Origin: Mesorhizobium sp.
Lineage (GTDB): Bacteria > Pseudomonadota > Alphaproteobacteria > Rhizobiales > Rhizobiaceae
Reading direction: 5' to 3'
Assembly (NCBI GenBank): GCA_004020315.1
Contig: SAQG01000018.1
Location: 45,657-109,656 of the forward strand
Length of the DNA stretch: 64,000 nt
Shown: positions 44,247 to 55,581 of the stretch, in pieces
Layout of the letters: every line of letters begins with the position of its first letter
Position numbering within the stretch: position 1 is the first letter of the stretch
Notes under the pieces: model-generated
Database searches by the model: none
Seen by the model: the letters and a program-made list of their open reading frames with translations, nothing else
Told to the model about the DNA's origin: nothing
Translations under genes and position numbers: made by a program

Positions 44247-45086
44247 ATGACCACACAACAGATCATCCTTGAGGAGATGACACTGGGGCACCTGGAAGGT
44301 GCTGTCGAGTTGTCTCGCCAAGTTGAATGGCCGCATCGCCGCGAGGATTGGGAGCTGGTCCAGTCGGTCAGCCGGGGGATCGTCGCTCTGGAAGAAGAAC
44401 GCGTGGTTGCGACCATCATGATGACGCCCTATGGCGACGATGCCGTCACCATCAACATGGTGATCGTCGATGCGGCCATGCGCGGCCGCGGGCTCGGCCG
44501 GAAGCTGATGGAGGAGGCGCTTGCCAGGGCAGGGGAGCGCACCTGCTATCTGGTGGCGACGCAGGAAGGACTCCCGCTTTATGAGAAGCTGGGTTTTGTC
44601 GCGACTGGCAAGATCGTGCAGCACCAAGGCGTGGCGCCGTCTGTCGACGCACAGAAGAATGTATCCTGGAGCGAAAACGGCGACCACGCTCGCTTTGTCA
44701 CTCTTGATCGCGCAGCGTTTGGTCACGATCGGTCGGCGCTCATGCGGTCGCTGCGCGGGCGCGCGAAGTTCGCCGTCATTCGCGATCGAGGTGACGTCCA
44801 GGCCTTTGCGGCAATCCGTCGGTTTGGCCGTGGAATGGTCATTGGGCCGGTGGTGGCGAGAAGCAATTCCGAAGCACGGAACCTGATCGACTTCCTGCTG
44901 GCCGACAGTGCCGGCGAGTTTGTCCGTATCGACACCGACGAATCCACAGATCTCGGCGAATGGCTCACCCGTCGCGGGCTGGCTCGCGTCGGCGGTGGCA
45001 TAACGATGCGACGAACCGCAGGCGAGCTGAAGGACGAAACCATACCACACCGGACTTATGCTCTCGTCAGTCAGGCACTACGCTGA
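44247..45086 (+). CDS. Two-domain GNAT N-acetyltransferase (paralogue 2)
   Basis: A 279-residue paralogue of the genes at 36.9 and 58.2 kb. It has the shared VEWPHRREDWELV block near residue 27, the acetyl-CoA loop RGRGLGRKLMEEAL and a C-terminal acetyltransferase_18-type domain with RRFGRGMVIGPVVARS. It stands directly before a class III aminotransferase gene (13 bases), so the two probably act on the same amine compound: acetylation could protect, or divert, the amino group. Acceptor unknown. Confidence 0.88.
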   Translation: MTTQQIILEEMTLGHLEGAVELSRQVEWPHRREDWELVQSVSRGIVALEEERVVATIMMTPYGDDAVTINMVIVDAAMRGRGLGRKLMEEALARAGERTCYLVATQEGLPLYEKLGFVATGKIVQHQGVAPSVDAQKNVSWSENGDHARFVTLDRAAFGHDRSALMRSLRGRAKFAVIRDRGDVQAFAAIRRFGRGMVIGPVVARSNSEARNLIDFLLADSAGEFVRIDTDESTDLGEWLTRRGLARVGGGITMRRTAGELKDETIPHRTYALVSQALR

Positions 45087-45099
45087 ATCGGAGGAAGAA

Positions 45100-46476
45100 A
45101 TGCTGGCAAACTCACTGATCGAACTCGATCGCGCACATCTGGTTCACCCGTTTTCATGCTATCGGAGCCACGAGGAGACGGGCGTGCGGGTGCTCAAATC
45201 CGCCAAGGGCGCAACAGTAACCGATGCAAGCGGGAAAACCCTGCTGGACGGATTCGCAGGGCTATGGTGTGTAAACATCGGATACGGCCAGGAAAGCGTC
45301 GTTGAAGCAGCCGCCAAGCAGCTAAGAGAGCTTCCCTATGCGACGGGATATTTCGGGCTGGGATCCGAGCCTGCCATTCGGCTTGCGGCCAAGCTTGCCG
45401 AACTGGCGCCCGGCGATCTGAACCATGTTTATTTCACGCTGGGCGGTTCCGACGCAGTCGACAGCACGATCCGTTTCATTCGCTACTACTACCATGCCAA
45501 GGGTACGCCCCAAAAGGACCAGTTCATCTCGGTCGAGTATGGCTACCACGGATCCTCGACGGCAGGGTCCGGTCTGACCGCGATCCCCGCTTTCCATGCG
45601 GGCTTCGGCGTGCCTTACGACTGGCAGCACAAGATTCCCTCGCACTACGCCTATCGCAATCCGGTCGGTTCCGATCCGCCGACGATTATCGATGCATCGG
45701 TCGCGGCCCTGCGCGCCAAGATCGCGGAACTCGGTGCGGACCGCGTTGCGGCCTTCTACGCCGAACCCATTCAGGGTTCGGGCGGTGTCCTCGTTCCACC
45801 GACAGGCTGGCTGAAGGCCCTGCACGCCGTGTGCAAGGAACACGACATTCTGTTCGTTGCCGACGAAGTCATCACTGCCTTTGGCCGCACCGGCCCGCTC
45901 TTCGCCTGTGAAGAGGACGATGTGGTGCCGGATTTCATGACCACGGCGAAGGGACTGACCTCGGGCTACGTGCCTATGGGCGCAGTTTTCATATCGGACC
46001 ATATCTACAATACGATCGCGGACGCAGCCGGCAAAGCGCCTGTCGGCCATGGCTACACCTATTCTGCCCATCCCGTGAGCGCGGCGGTGGGGCTGGAATG
46101 CCTGCGTCTCTACGAAGAGGGCTTGCTCGAGAACGGGCGGAAGGCCGGGAAGCGCTTGATGGAAGGCCTTCGCTCGCTCGCCGACCACCCGCTGGTTGGC
46201 GATATTCGCGGTCGCGGCATGCTGGCCGCGGTCGAGCTGGTCACTGACAAGGAGCGCAAGACGCCCCTGCCGGTGGCAGCCGATCCGGGTCGCCGTATTT
46301 TCGACCGCGCATGGGCGAACGGCCTCGTCATTCGCGCCTTCAACAGCGGCATCCTGGGCTATGCGCCGCCGCTCTGCTGCACGGAAGACGATATCGATGG
46401 GATCCTCGAACGCACGCGGATGACGCTGGATCAAACCCTCGAAGACAAGGACGTGCGGGCGGCGATGAAGGGCTGA
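45100..46476 (+). CDS. Class III PLP-dependent aminotransferase (aspartate aminotransferase family)
   Basis: A 458-residue fold-type I aminotransferase that moves an omega-amino group from amines or beta/gamma-amino acids to pyruvate or 2-oxoglutarate. The PLP Lys284 is in TTAKGLTSGYVPMG; the Asp of FVADEVITAFGRTG and the SDAVDSTIRFIRYYYH segment are family marks. The ATG at 45100 has an ideal GGAGGAAGAA before it. It is co-transcribed with the acetyltransferase just upstream. Aldehyde products could be used by the GabD-like or the 61.6 kb aldehyde dehydrogenase. The gene runs towards the Lrp regulator. Confidence 0.9.
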   Translation: MLANSLIELDRAHLVHPFSCYRSHEETGVRVLKSAKGATVTDASGKTLLDGFAGLWCVNIGYGQESVVEAAAKQLRELPYATGYFGLGSEPAIRLAAKLAELAPGDLNHVYFTLGGSDAVDSTIRFIRYYYHAKGTPQKDQFISVEYGYHGSSTAGSGLTAIPAFHAGFGVPYDWQHKIPSHYAYRNPVGSDPPTIIDASVAALRAKIAELGADRVAAFYAEPIQGSGGVLVPPTGWLKALHAVCKEHDILFVADEVITAFGRTGPLFACEEDDVVPDFMTTAKGLTSGYVPMGAVFISDHIYNTIADAAGKAPVGHGYTYSAHPVSAAVGLECLRLYEEGLLENGRKAGKRLMEGLRSLADHPLVGDIRGRGMLAAVELVTDKERKTPLPVAADPGRRIFDRAWANGLVIRAFNSGILGYAPPLCCTEDDIDGILERTRMTLDQTLEDKDVRAAMKG

Positions 46477-46485
46477 TCGTCCAGA

Positions 46486-46516
46486 CTGCCGCCGCATGAG
46501 CGGGCAGCCTCTTTCT
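46486..46516 (+). terminator. Imperfect terminator hairpin after the aminotransferase gene
   Basis: CTGCCGC at 46486-46492 pairs with GCGGGCAG at 46500-46507 with one bulged G. It is followed by CCTCTTTCTC. It lies between the convergent aminotransferase and Lrp genes. Confidence 0.4.
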
Positions 46517-46992
46517 CAACTGTCGAATATGGCGTCGAGCGGCAGGTGAGATTTCACGATAGGGGATTTCAGCACGACGAAGCTGAAATATTTGTCGATG
46601 CCGATGTCCATTTCGACAAGGCGCTCCATGACCGTCTGGTATTCGGTGATTCCCGCTGTGACAAACTTCACCAGGTAGTCGTACCCGCCTGAAACAAGAT
46701 GGCATTCGATGACGGAATCGATCTTCTCGACGGTGGCAAGAAACCGCGCGAAGTCGTTCTGCCGATGGTTCCTGAGCGTGATCTCGGTGAAGACCGTCAA
46801 CGTCTGCCCGAGCTTGGAGACGTCGATCTGGGCGGAATAACCGGTGATGAAGCCTTCCGCCTGAAGCTTCTTGACCCGCATCAGGCAGGGGCTCGGTGAC
46901 AGATACACCAGCTCGGCAAGCTCGACGTTGGATATGCGCCCGTTCTTTTGCAGCTCGGAGAGAATTTTGATGTCGATCTTGTCGAGCTTCAT
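46516..46992 (-). CDS. Lrp/AsnC-family transcriptional regulator
   Basis: A 158-residue Lrp-type regulator. An N-terminal helix-turn-helix (about residues 5-55: DIKILSELQKNGRISNVELAELV) is followed by a RAM/ligand domain with the VIECHLVSGGYDYLVKF segment. Lrp-like regulators sense amino acids. It is the last gene of the minus-strand operon that holds a DAO-family oxidase and a tartrate-type dehydrogenase, so it probably controls parts of the catabolic region in response to its amino-acid substrate. Confidence 0.92.
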   Translation of the reverse strand: MKLDKIDIKILSELQKNGRISNVELAELVYLSPSPCLMRVKKLQAEGFITGYSAQIDVSKLGQTLTVFTEITLRNHRQNDFARFLATVEKIDSVIECHLVSGGYDYLVKFVTAGITEYQTVMERLVEMDIGIDKYFSFVVLKSPIVKSHLPLDAIFDS

Positions 46993-47002
46993 CAGAAACC
47001 TG

Positions 47003-48076
47003 TCACACGTTCGAACCGCGGATCGTCCGGCAAACGGCGTCCGTTACTTCCTGCGTGGTCGCGGTGCCACCAACGTCCGGCGTCAGCACGCCTTCACTCG
47101 TCACCGTTTCCACGGCGCGCATCAATCGGGCAGCCGCGTCGTTCTCGCCCAGATGTTCGAGCATCTGGGCAGCGGTCCAGAAAGTGGCGACAGGGTTGGC
47201 GATCCCTTTGCCGGCAATGTCGAATGCGGAGCCGTGGATAGGCTCGAACATCGAGGGATAGCGCCGCTCGGGATCAATATTGGCGGTCGGTGCTACGCCA
47301 AGACTGCCCGCAAGCGCGCCTGCAAGGTCCGACAATATGTCGGCGTGAAGGTTGGTGGCGACGATCGTATCGAGGCTCCGTGGGTTCAGCGTCATACGCG
47401 CCGTCATAGCATCAACCAGCATCTTGTCCCACGTGACGTCCGGGAATTCCCGTGCCACCTCGGCGGCGATTTCGTCCCACATTACCATGCCGTGACGCTG
47501 CGCGTTGGATTTCGTAACAACTGTCAGGAGCTTTCGCGGCCGTGACTGCGCCAGCCGGAATGCATAGCGCATGATGCGGGTGACGCCGACGCGCGTGAAG
47601 ATCGCGACCTCGGTTCCGACTTCCTCGGGGAGGCCGCGATGGGCGCGGCCGCCGTGGCCCGAATACTCGCCCTCGGAATTCTCCCGCACGATCACCCAAT
47701 CCAGATCGCCCGGGCCAACGCCCGCCAGCGGAGAAGCAATGCCCGGCAGTATCCTGGTCGGCCGCACGTTCGCGTACTGATCAAAGCCCTGGCAAATCGG
47801 CAGCCGGAGGCCCCAGAGAGTGATGTCATCGGGCACATCGGGAGCGCCGACCGCGCCAAAGAAGATAGCGTCGAAACGCTTCAGTTGCGTCACACCGTCC
47901 TCGGGCATCATCCGACCATGGGCCTTGTAGTAGTCTGAGCCCCAGTCGAAGTGCTGGACGCGCAACCTGAAGTCGCCGCAGCGCTCTTCAAGTGTCTCAA
48001 GCACCCGGAGACCGGCGGCAATGACCTCTGGGCCGATCCCGTCGGCTGGAATGGCGGCAATCTCATATTCGCGCAT
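47003..48076 (-). CDS. Tartrate/isopropylmalate-type decarboxylating dehydrogenase (copy 2)
   Basis: A 357-residue TtuC-like enzyme, paralogue of the 40.6 kb gene. It has AAIPADGIGPEVIAAG at the N-terminus (Ala where most have Gly in PGDGIG), RENSEGEYSGHGGR, KSNAQRHGM, the ATNLHADILSDLAGA metal motif and PSMFEPIHGSAFDI. A GTG two codons upstream (48082) is an alternative start. The gene lies between an FAD oxidoreductase and the Lrp regulator on the same strand. Having two of these enzymes in one catabolic region is unusual. Confidence 0.88.
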   Translation of the reverse strand: MREYEIAAIPADGIGPEVIAAGLRVLETLEERCGDFRLRVQHFDWGSDYYKAHGRMMPEDGVTQLKRFDAIFFGAVGAPDVPDDITLWGLRLPICQGFDQYANVRPTRILPGIASPLAGVGPGDLDWVIVRENSEGEYSGHGGRAHRGLPEEVGTEVAIFTRVGVTRIMRYAFRLAQSRPRKLLTVVTKSNAQRHGMVMWDEIAAEVAREFPDVTWDKMLVDAMTARMTLNPRSLDTIVATNLHADILSDLAGALAGSLGVAPTANIDPERRYPSMFEPIHGSAFDIAGKGIANPVATFWTAAQMLEHLGENDAAARLMRAVETVTSEGVLTPDVGGTATTQEVTDAVCRTIRGSNV

Positions 48077-48162
48077 CGTCACTTCCCCATTGTTTTCAGT
48101 GCTGGCCGCCTCGCGGCCTCAATCTCGTGTGCGACCGGTTGGACGTTGGCAAATCGGTCTTC

Positions 48163-49488
48163 TCAAAATTCAGCGACCTTGCCCCACGCAGCGGTCTTCA
48201 GACGCTCCGGCCTATAAGGACGCGGATCGACGATCGGCTCGCTGCCGGTGATGATGTCGGCAATCATATGCCCCGCACCGGGGCCGATCCCGAAGCCGTG
48301 GCCGCTAAATCCCGCCGCCAGGATGAAGCCCGGAATCCCCTCCACTTCACCGATTGCCGGGATGCCATCGGGCGTGCTGTCGACATAGCCCGCCCAAGCA
48401 TGAGAAATCGCGGTGCGCTTGAGTTCGGGCAGCAATCCGCAGGCTCTTTGATATGTCAGGCGAATCTGCCTCATGTCAGGTTTGGGGTCGAGAATCCGGT
48501 TCCGTTCCATTGGTGTCACGTCGTCAAGTACCCATTTCCTCAGGCTTTCATGACCTTGACGCCAGCCCTCGAACGCTCCCGGGGCCAGACTGCGCCAGCG
48601 GCGGGCGAACATGGGCACGAACTCGCGGCTGAACCTGAGCTGCTGCGGCGTTGGATCTACTCGCGCCCGCCCGCTGATCGCCAGCGTGTATCCACCGTTG
48701 CCGCGCCGCGTCAGCGAGACGCGCGCGGTATGCAGGGCATCCGGCAGGCCATTTGCGCCCGGCGCTACGGCTAGAATGGACGAACGCACGGCAGCTTGCG
48801 GGAAACGAATACCAAGCTGGTTGCAGAAGGAAGAAGCCCACGCGCCTCCGGCCATGACCACGCTCGTTGTCCGGATGGTTCCCGCTTCTGTAACGACGCC
48901 GCTGACCCGGCCGGCGCTCAACTCTATGCCGCGAGCCGCGCAATATTGATGTACGGTGCCGCCAGCCGCCATGATCCCAAGCGCGGCTACAGGCACGGCC
49001 CTCGAGGTGTCTGCCGTTCCGTCGGTCGGTGAGAAAACGCCACCTTTCCATTTGCGGCCGGTCGCCTTGCCCCTTTCGGTGGCTTCCTCCGCGCTCAACA
49101 TGTGCGTGGTGACCCCGACCGTTCTCGCAAAATCGCGCCACTTTGCCCAGCCTGCCAGCTCGTTGTCGTCCTGCGACAGATAGAGGAGCCCGCAGCGGCG
49201 AAAGCCGGTGTCTTGGCCGGTCTCCTGCGCCACTTTCTCCCAGAGATCGAGGCTCTTGGTTGCCATCGGCAACTCGCGCGCATCACGGTTCTGCTGACGG
49301 CACCAGCCCCAGTTGCGGCTGGACTGCTCGGCGCCGACGCGTCCTTTCTCCAGCAGGGCAACGCTGACGCCGCGGCGTGCGAGATAATATGCCGTGAATA
49401 CGCCTACCACGCCGCCGCCGATGACGACGACGTCCGCCTCGCGAGGCAGGGAAGGGCTACACTCGATGTGCATGAGCGGCGCGGGCAT
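48163..49488 (-). CDS. DAO-family FAD-dependent oxidoreductase (1)
   Basis: A 441-residue oxidoreductase of the D-amino-acid oxidase/sarcosine oxidase-like group. The FAD-binding GGGVVG is at residues 24-29 (VVVIGGGVVGVFTAYYLA), and the C-terminal FAD segment is FSGHGFGIGPGAGHMIAD. It oxidises the C-N bond of an amino acid or secondary amine to an imine. The ATG at 49488 has GGAG eight bases before it; the open frame runs on to 49794 without homology. It leads the minus-strand operon and is divergent from the peptide importer operon. Confidence 0.87.
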   Translation of the reverse strand: MPAPLMHIECSPSLPREADVVVIGGGVVGVFTAYYLARRGVSVALLEKGRVGAEQSSRNWGWCRQQNRDARELPMATKSLDLWEKVAQETGQDTGFRRCGLLYLSQDDNELAGWAKWRDFARTVGVTTHMLSAEEATERGKATGRKWKGGVFSPTDGTADTSRAVPVAALGIMAAGGTVHQYCAARGIELSAGRVSGVVTEAGTIRTTSVVMAGGAWASSFCNQLGIRFPQAAVRSSILAVAPGANGLPDALHTARVSLTRRGNGGYTLAISGRARVDPTPQQLRFSREFVPMFARRWRSLAPGAFEGWRQGHESLRKWVLDDVTPMERNRILDPKPDMRQIRLTYQRACGLLPELKRTAISHAWAGYVDSTPDGIPAIGEVEGIPGFILAAGFSGHGFGIGPGAGHMIADIITGSEPIVDPRPYRPERLKTAAWGKVAEF

Positions 49489-50240
49489 GGATGGGACTCC
49501 GGTAATTTGAAGCATCCTAACCTGCGGCCCGCAGAGGCAGGCTGCGGAGTTCATGCCTGGACGGAATTTCCTGCGGTTTGCAGCCCATAGAACAGGCAAT
49601 TGTTTGCCGAAAAAATTCGCCGGCGCCGAACTTGCGGGGCAAGCAGGAGTACACTTCATCCAATGTCGTAATCTACGCATGGGCTTTTCGGGACGCGGCG
49701 CGCATCTGTCGACCTTGATCCCGCAATCCCCTGCCGACATTGCTGGGCCGCACGGGACACCAACCCCCCCGCGACGGCAACGCCTGTCGCGCACGAATTA
49801 CCGGACGAAGGGCGTGGTTGTCTGATCCCGGTTTCTGCGCCGGAACGGGAGCAGAGTGAAATGCCGAACGTGACGTTCTTTTCAGAAGTTCCTGCCGCCC
49901 GAGGGCCAAATTTCGACGACTCTGCGGAAAACAAAACAGTCAAACTGACTGAAAGAACGGAGCACCCCTTCCTTATGGCAGGCAAGCTCCAGAGGACTTC
50001 CGATAGGCAGGGCTTACGCCTTCGGAGAGTTCTCCAAGAAAAGGAAACAGTGTCCGTACACGGACCGGATTTCATCAAGGGAGCCGCCAGGATGAGCAGA
50101 ATCCGTTTCTCGCAGCCTCAGGGCGCGAAGCGCCGAGATGGCCAGACGACGGCCGCTCCGGTGAGGCGCTTCTGCTCAAAGGGCGATGATGCGGTCCGCA
50201 ACAGCACGGACCCGCTCGGTTGAAAGGGGAGGTGATCTCG
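49489..50240. other. 752-base intergenic region between two divergent catabolic operons
   Basis: No supported gene was found. Short frames (for example 49861-50223 plus) lack homology and a ribosome-binding site. The region should hold the promoters for the minus-strand oxidase operon and the plus-strand importer operon, and it contains a palindrome (49937-49951). A GGGGAGG at 50226-50232 is the ribosome-binding site of the importer ATPase. Confidence 0.6.
49937..49951. promoter_or_regulatory. Palindromic operator candidate before the peptide importer operon
   Basis: CAGTCA-AAC-TGACTG is a perfect 6-3-6 palindrome set in an A-rich stretch, about 290 bases before the ATPase start. A dimeric regulator such as the Lrp or a GntR-type protein could bind here. 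Symmetry and place are the only evidence. Confidence 0.4.
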
Positions 50241-51905
<1,665 letters not shown>

Positions 51906-51943
51906 TAGCCACGGCGGATACCGCCAGAACAAGGGGAATTCCA

Positions 51944-53614
51944 ATGACCGAACGTTCAAATTCCAAATCAAACTACTCGCGGCGCGATGCCCTGCGATTG
52001 ATGGCGATAGGCGGGGCGGCAGGCCTCATTGCGCCCAACTTGTTGGGTAGGCCCGCTTTCGCCCAGAACCCTCCCGCCAGCCCAACCGGCCGCATCGTCG
52101 TCGGTCTCTCGCAGGAACCAACGGTCTTCAATCCGCTGATGCCGCATATCGAGGTCGATGACGCTGTGCACTTCTCGCTTTTCGATGCGCTCTTCCGCAT
52201 GGATCCCAAAGGTGTTCTCCAGCCAAACCTAGCAGTCGAAGTGCCGAGCCAAGACAACGGCGGCATTTCAGAGGACGGACTTGCGTGGCGCATTCGCCTG
52301 CGTGATGACGTCCGCTGGCACGACGGCGAGCCCTTCACGGCCGCGGACGTGAAGTTCACTCTTGAGCTCATCACCAATCCGGAATTCCGCGCGTGGCGCA
52401 CGGCGGGCCATTCTCTGGTGCGCGATATCAAGGTGGTCTCGCCGACCGAGCTCACCTGGCGGATGGAGGAGGCTTTCGCCCCCTACCTGTCGTTTCTCGC
52501 CGAAACCTTCATGGTTCCCAAGCATATCCTCGAAAAAGAGGCCGACCCCAACGCCGCCGCCTTCAATCAGGCGCCTGTCGGCACTGGCGCATTCAAGTGG
52601 GCGCAGCGCGTTGCCGGTGATCATATCGAACTCGTCGCGAACGCGGATTATGTCGGGGAGGGCCCCTATTTGGAGCGGCTCGTCTTCAAATACATCCCCG
52701 ACATGACGGTGCTCTACACCCAGTTCAAGAGCGGCGACATTGATCTTGTCGACCAAGCATTCATAACCGCCGACCACTACGCGGAAGCCAGCAAACTACC
52801 GGATCGCGTGGTCATGTTGGAGCGCGGGGCATCGGTCGAGTCGATCTATCTCAATCTTGAGAAGCCGCAATTCAAGGACCCCGCGGTCCGCCAGGCGCTC
52901 TACGCCGCAATGGATAGGAAAGCGATCCTCGAAGCAATTTATTACGGGGTCCACACCCCCACCGAGACGTTCATGCCGCAGAATTCCTACTACTACAATC
53001 CGAACCTGCCGGCGCAGGAGTTCAACATCGAGCGCGCGCGCCAGATCCTCGACGAGGCCGGCTGGGTACCCGAGGCCGATGGAATACGGGTGAAGGACGG
53101 GGTGCGACTATCGTTCGCCAACTCCACCACCTCCGGCAACCACCTGCGCGAGCAGACGCAGCAGTTCCTGCAGCAGACATTCGCCGAGATCGGGGTGGAG
53201 ATGACCATCTCAAACCTGCCGGCCGCCGTCATGTGGGGCGATTTCTGGCTCAAATCGCAGTTCGAGTCAGCCATCTCCGGTGTAACCAATGTCATCGCGG
53301 GCGACCCCGACGTTTCCAACCGCCTGCACACCAAGGCGATCGTCGCGAAGGGCGGAAAGGGCTCGAACACAGGCCAATACTCCAACCCGGAGGTCGATGC
53401 GCTGCTCGAGAAGGGCGCCCGCACCTTCGATCGGGAACAGCGGCGCGCCATCTATCTGCGTGTGCAGGAAATCGTCCGTCAGGATTTGCCGTTCCTGCCT
53501 CTGTTTGCCTACACCAACGTGTTCGGCCACAAGGAAGGGCTGGAGGGCTTCGAGGCAAATTCCAACACCCGCGTCGCATCCTGGCATGCCGCCGTATGGC
53601 ATTGGAAGGACTGA
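51944..53614 (+). CDS. Peptide-type substrate-binding protein (family 5), Tat-exported
   Basis: A 556-residue family 5 solute-binding protein for peptides, opines or similar. A twin-arginine leader is visible (YSRRDALRLMAIGGAAG, cleavage near PAFAQN at about residue 41), so it is folded before export. Family marks are GLSQEPTVFNPL, the WHDGEPFTAADVKFTLE block and the central DPAVRQALYAAMDRKAI. It starts 38 bases after the ATPase gene. The gene order ATPase, binding protein, permease, permease is a variant of the common dpp order. Confidence 0.92.
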   Translation: MTERSNSKSNYSRRDALRLMAIGGAAGLIAPNLLGRPAFAQNPPASPTGRIVVGLSQEPTVFNPLMPHIEVDDAVHFSLFDALFRMDPKGVLQPNLAVEVPSQDNGGISEDGLAWRIRLRDDVRWHDGEPFTAADVKFTLELITNPEFRAWRTAGHSLVRDIKVVSPTELTWRMEEAFAPYLSFLAETFMVPKHILEKEADPNAAAFNQAPVGTGAFKWAQRVAGDHIELVANADYVGEGPYLERLVFKYIPDMTVLYTQFKSGDIDLVDQAFITADHYAEASKLPDRVVMLERGASVESIYLNLEKPQFKDPAVRQALYAAMDRKAILEAIYYGVHTPTETFMPQNSYYYNPNLPAQEFNIERARQILDEAGWVPEADGIRVKDGVRLSFANSTTSGNHLREQTQQFLQQTFAEIGVEMTISNLPAAVMWGDFWLKSQFESAISGVTNVIAGDPDVSNRLHTKAIVAKGGKGSNTGQYSNPEVDALLEKGARTFDREQRRAIYLRVQEIVRQDLPFLPLFAYTNVFGHKEGLEGFEANSNTRVASWHAAVWHWKD

Positions 53615-53664
53615 CATACTTACGCCGGCCAGCCATCGGCGCTGTCTTGAAAGAGGAGAGTTGA

Positions 53665-54615
53665 ATGCGCGGCTTCCTGCTCAACCGGCTCTCGCAGAGC
53701 CTCATCCTGCTCCTGATCGTCTCGGTCATCGGGTTCCTCGTGCTGAACCTGCTACCGGGCGGTCCGCTGGCGCAATTCGGGCTCGATCCCGGCATGACGC
53801 AGGACGATCTCGATCGCCTGAAAGAGCAATTGGGGCTGAACCGTCCGCTGTTGATGCAATATCTCGACTGGGCCTGGCGGCTTCTCCAGGGCGACTGGGG
53901 CCACTCCTTCCGCGACGGCGCGCCTGTGCTGGCAGTGATTGGCCGGCACGTCCTTGCCACGCTGCTGCTGATGGGTACGTCCACCGCGATTGCGATCGCG
54001 ATCGGCACCTGGATCGGCATCCGCGGCGCCACGCACCGCTATTCGCTGTTCGACCATCTGGCGACGGTCGGCGCCATGGTCGCGCTGTCGATCCCGACCT
54101 TCTGGTTCGGGCTCGTCGGCATCTACATCTTCTCCCTACAGCTGGGCTGGCTGCCTGCAGGCAACATGTACACGATCGGCGACGGCTCTGTTCTGAACTA
54201 TCTCCACCACCTGATCCTGCCAAGCGTCGTGCTGTCGCTGGTGCATGTCGCGATCTGGAGCCGCTACATGCGCACAGCGACGCTCGACGCCATCAGCCAG
54301 GATTTTGTCAAGACCGCCCGCGCCAAGGGCCTGAGCGAGCGCCGAGTCATAATGAAGCACGTCGTCGGCAATGCACTTTTGCCGATGATCACGCTGGCCG
54401 GGGTGCAGCTTCCCAGCATCCTGACCGGCGCGCTGGTGACGGAGACAGTGTTTACCTGGCCGGGGATGGGTCGACTGTTCCTGGACAGCCTCGGCTACAG
54501 CGACTACCCGGTCGTGATGGGACTGCTGATGTTCTCAGCCATCCTCGTCATTCTGGGCAACCTGATCGCAGATATTGCCGTGGCGATCGTCGACCCGCGC
54601 ATTCGTCTGGGTTGA
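53665..54615 (+). CDS. Peptide-type ABC permease, DppB-like
   Basis: A 316-residue permease with six membrane segments. It has the DppB opening (LLIVSVIGFLVLNLLPGGP) and the EAA-type loop DFVKTARAKGLSERRVIMKHV. It partners the DppC-like subunit encoded next. A GAGGAG ribosome-binding site precedes the ATG, 50 bases after the binding-protein gene. Confidence 0.93.
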   Translation: MRGFLLNRLSQSLILLLIVSVIGFLVLNLLPGGPLAQFGLDPGMTQDDLDRLKEQLGLNRPLLMQYLDWAWRLLQGDWGHSFRDGAPVLAVIGRHVLATLLLMGTSTAIAIAIGTWIGIRGATHRYSLFDHLATVGAMVALSIPTFWFGLVGIYIFSLQLGWLPAGNMYTIGDGSVLNYLHHLILPSVVLSLVHVAIWSRYMRTATLDAISQDFVKTARAKGLSERRVIMKHVVGNALLPMITLAGVQLPSILTGALVTETVFTWPGMGRLFLDSLGYSDYPVVMGLLMFSAILVILGNLIADIAVAIVDPRIRLG

Positions 54616-54644
54616 GCGCGTAACCTCAACAGGAGGCACCCGAA

Positions 54645-55523
54645 ATGACCGCTCTCGCCGCAAATGCAGGACCAAGCCGCTGGTGGCGCAGCCGCACCGT
54701 GCGCCGTTTCACGAGCCATCATCTGGCGTTGCTGGGGGTGGCGATGATCACCCTTCTCACGCTGGCATGCGTCTTCGGCCCCCACCTCCTGCCCTATGAT
54801 TCACTCTACATCGATTTGCGCGCCCGCTTTTCACCGCCGCTGACCGGCGACCACTATCTCGGGACCGATCCTTTGGGGCGGGACGTGGCGGCGCGACTGT
54901 TCATGGCGGGGAGGACCTCACTGCTGGTGGCTTTCTTTGCCATGCTGCTGTCGACGCTGATCGGAACTCTCGTCGGCGTGATCGCGGGCTACCGCGGCGG
55001 CTGGATCGGCGCAGCGCTGATGCGCACGGTCGACGGCTTCCTGTCATTTCCCTCCATCTTCCTGCTGCTGGCCTTGGCTGCGGCACTGAAGCCGAGCCCC
55101 GCTATGGTCACCGTCATCGTCGCCGTCACCAGCTGGATGGAGGTAGCCCGAATTGTCGAGGCCGAGGTTCGGTCATTGCGCGAGCGCGAGTTTGTGCTGG
55201 CCGGGCGCATGCTGGGACTGAGCGGCGCGCATATCATGTTCCGCGAGATCCTGCCCAACGCCATGGGTCCGATCATCGTGGCTGCTACATTGACAGTTGC
55301 ACACGCGATCCTGCTGGAAGCCTATATCAGTTTCCTGGGTTATGGCATTCAGCCGCCGCTGCCCAGCTGGGGCAACATGCTCGAGGGCGCCCAGCAGTAT
55401 CTGGACAGTGCGCCCTGGCTGGCGATCATTCCCGGGGCCGCTATCACCATGGCCGTGACCAGCTTCAATTTCATCGGCGACGGGCTGCGTGATGCGCTCG
55501 ACGTGCGAGACGACCGTGTCTGA
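54645..55523 (+). CDS. Peptide-type ABC permease, DppC-like
   Basis: A 292-residue permease with six membrane segments, the DppC mark YLGTDPLGRDVAARLFMAGRTSL (interrupted here only by normal variation) and the EAA loop EFVLAGRMLGLSGAHIMFREILP. It forms the channel with the DppB-like protein. The next gene, an FAD oxidoreductase, starts 58 bases later on the same strand and may be co-transcribed. Confidence 0.93.
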   Translation: MTALAANAGPSRWWRSRTVRRFTSHHLALLGVAMITLLTLACVFGPHLLPYDSLYIDLRARFSPPLTGDHYLGTDPLGRDVAARLFMAGRTSLLVAFFAMLLSTLIGTLVGVIAGYRGGWIGAALMRTVDGFLSFPSIFLLLALAAALKPSPAMVTVIVAVTSWMEVARIVEAEVRSLREREFVLAGRMLGLSGAHIMFREILPNAMGPIIVAATLTVAHAILLEAYISFLGYGIQPPLPSWGNMLEGAQQYLDSAPWLAIIPGAAITMAVTSFNFIGDGLRDALDVRDDRV

Positions 55524-55581
55524 TCTCGTCGACAAACGCGGCCCAATTCCGATCCCGAAAACCCAGTGAGAAGGGACTCAC

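Noticed and set aside
49861..50223. 120-codon plus-strand frame in the importer upstream region
   Set aside because: No ribosome-binding site, no recognisable family, and it overlaps the likely promoter region.
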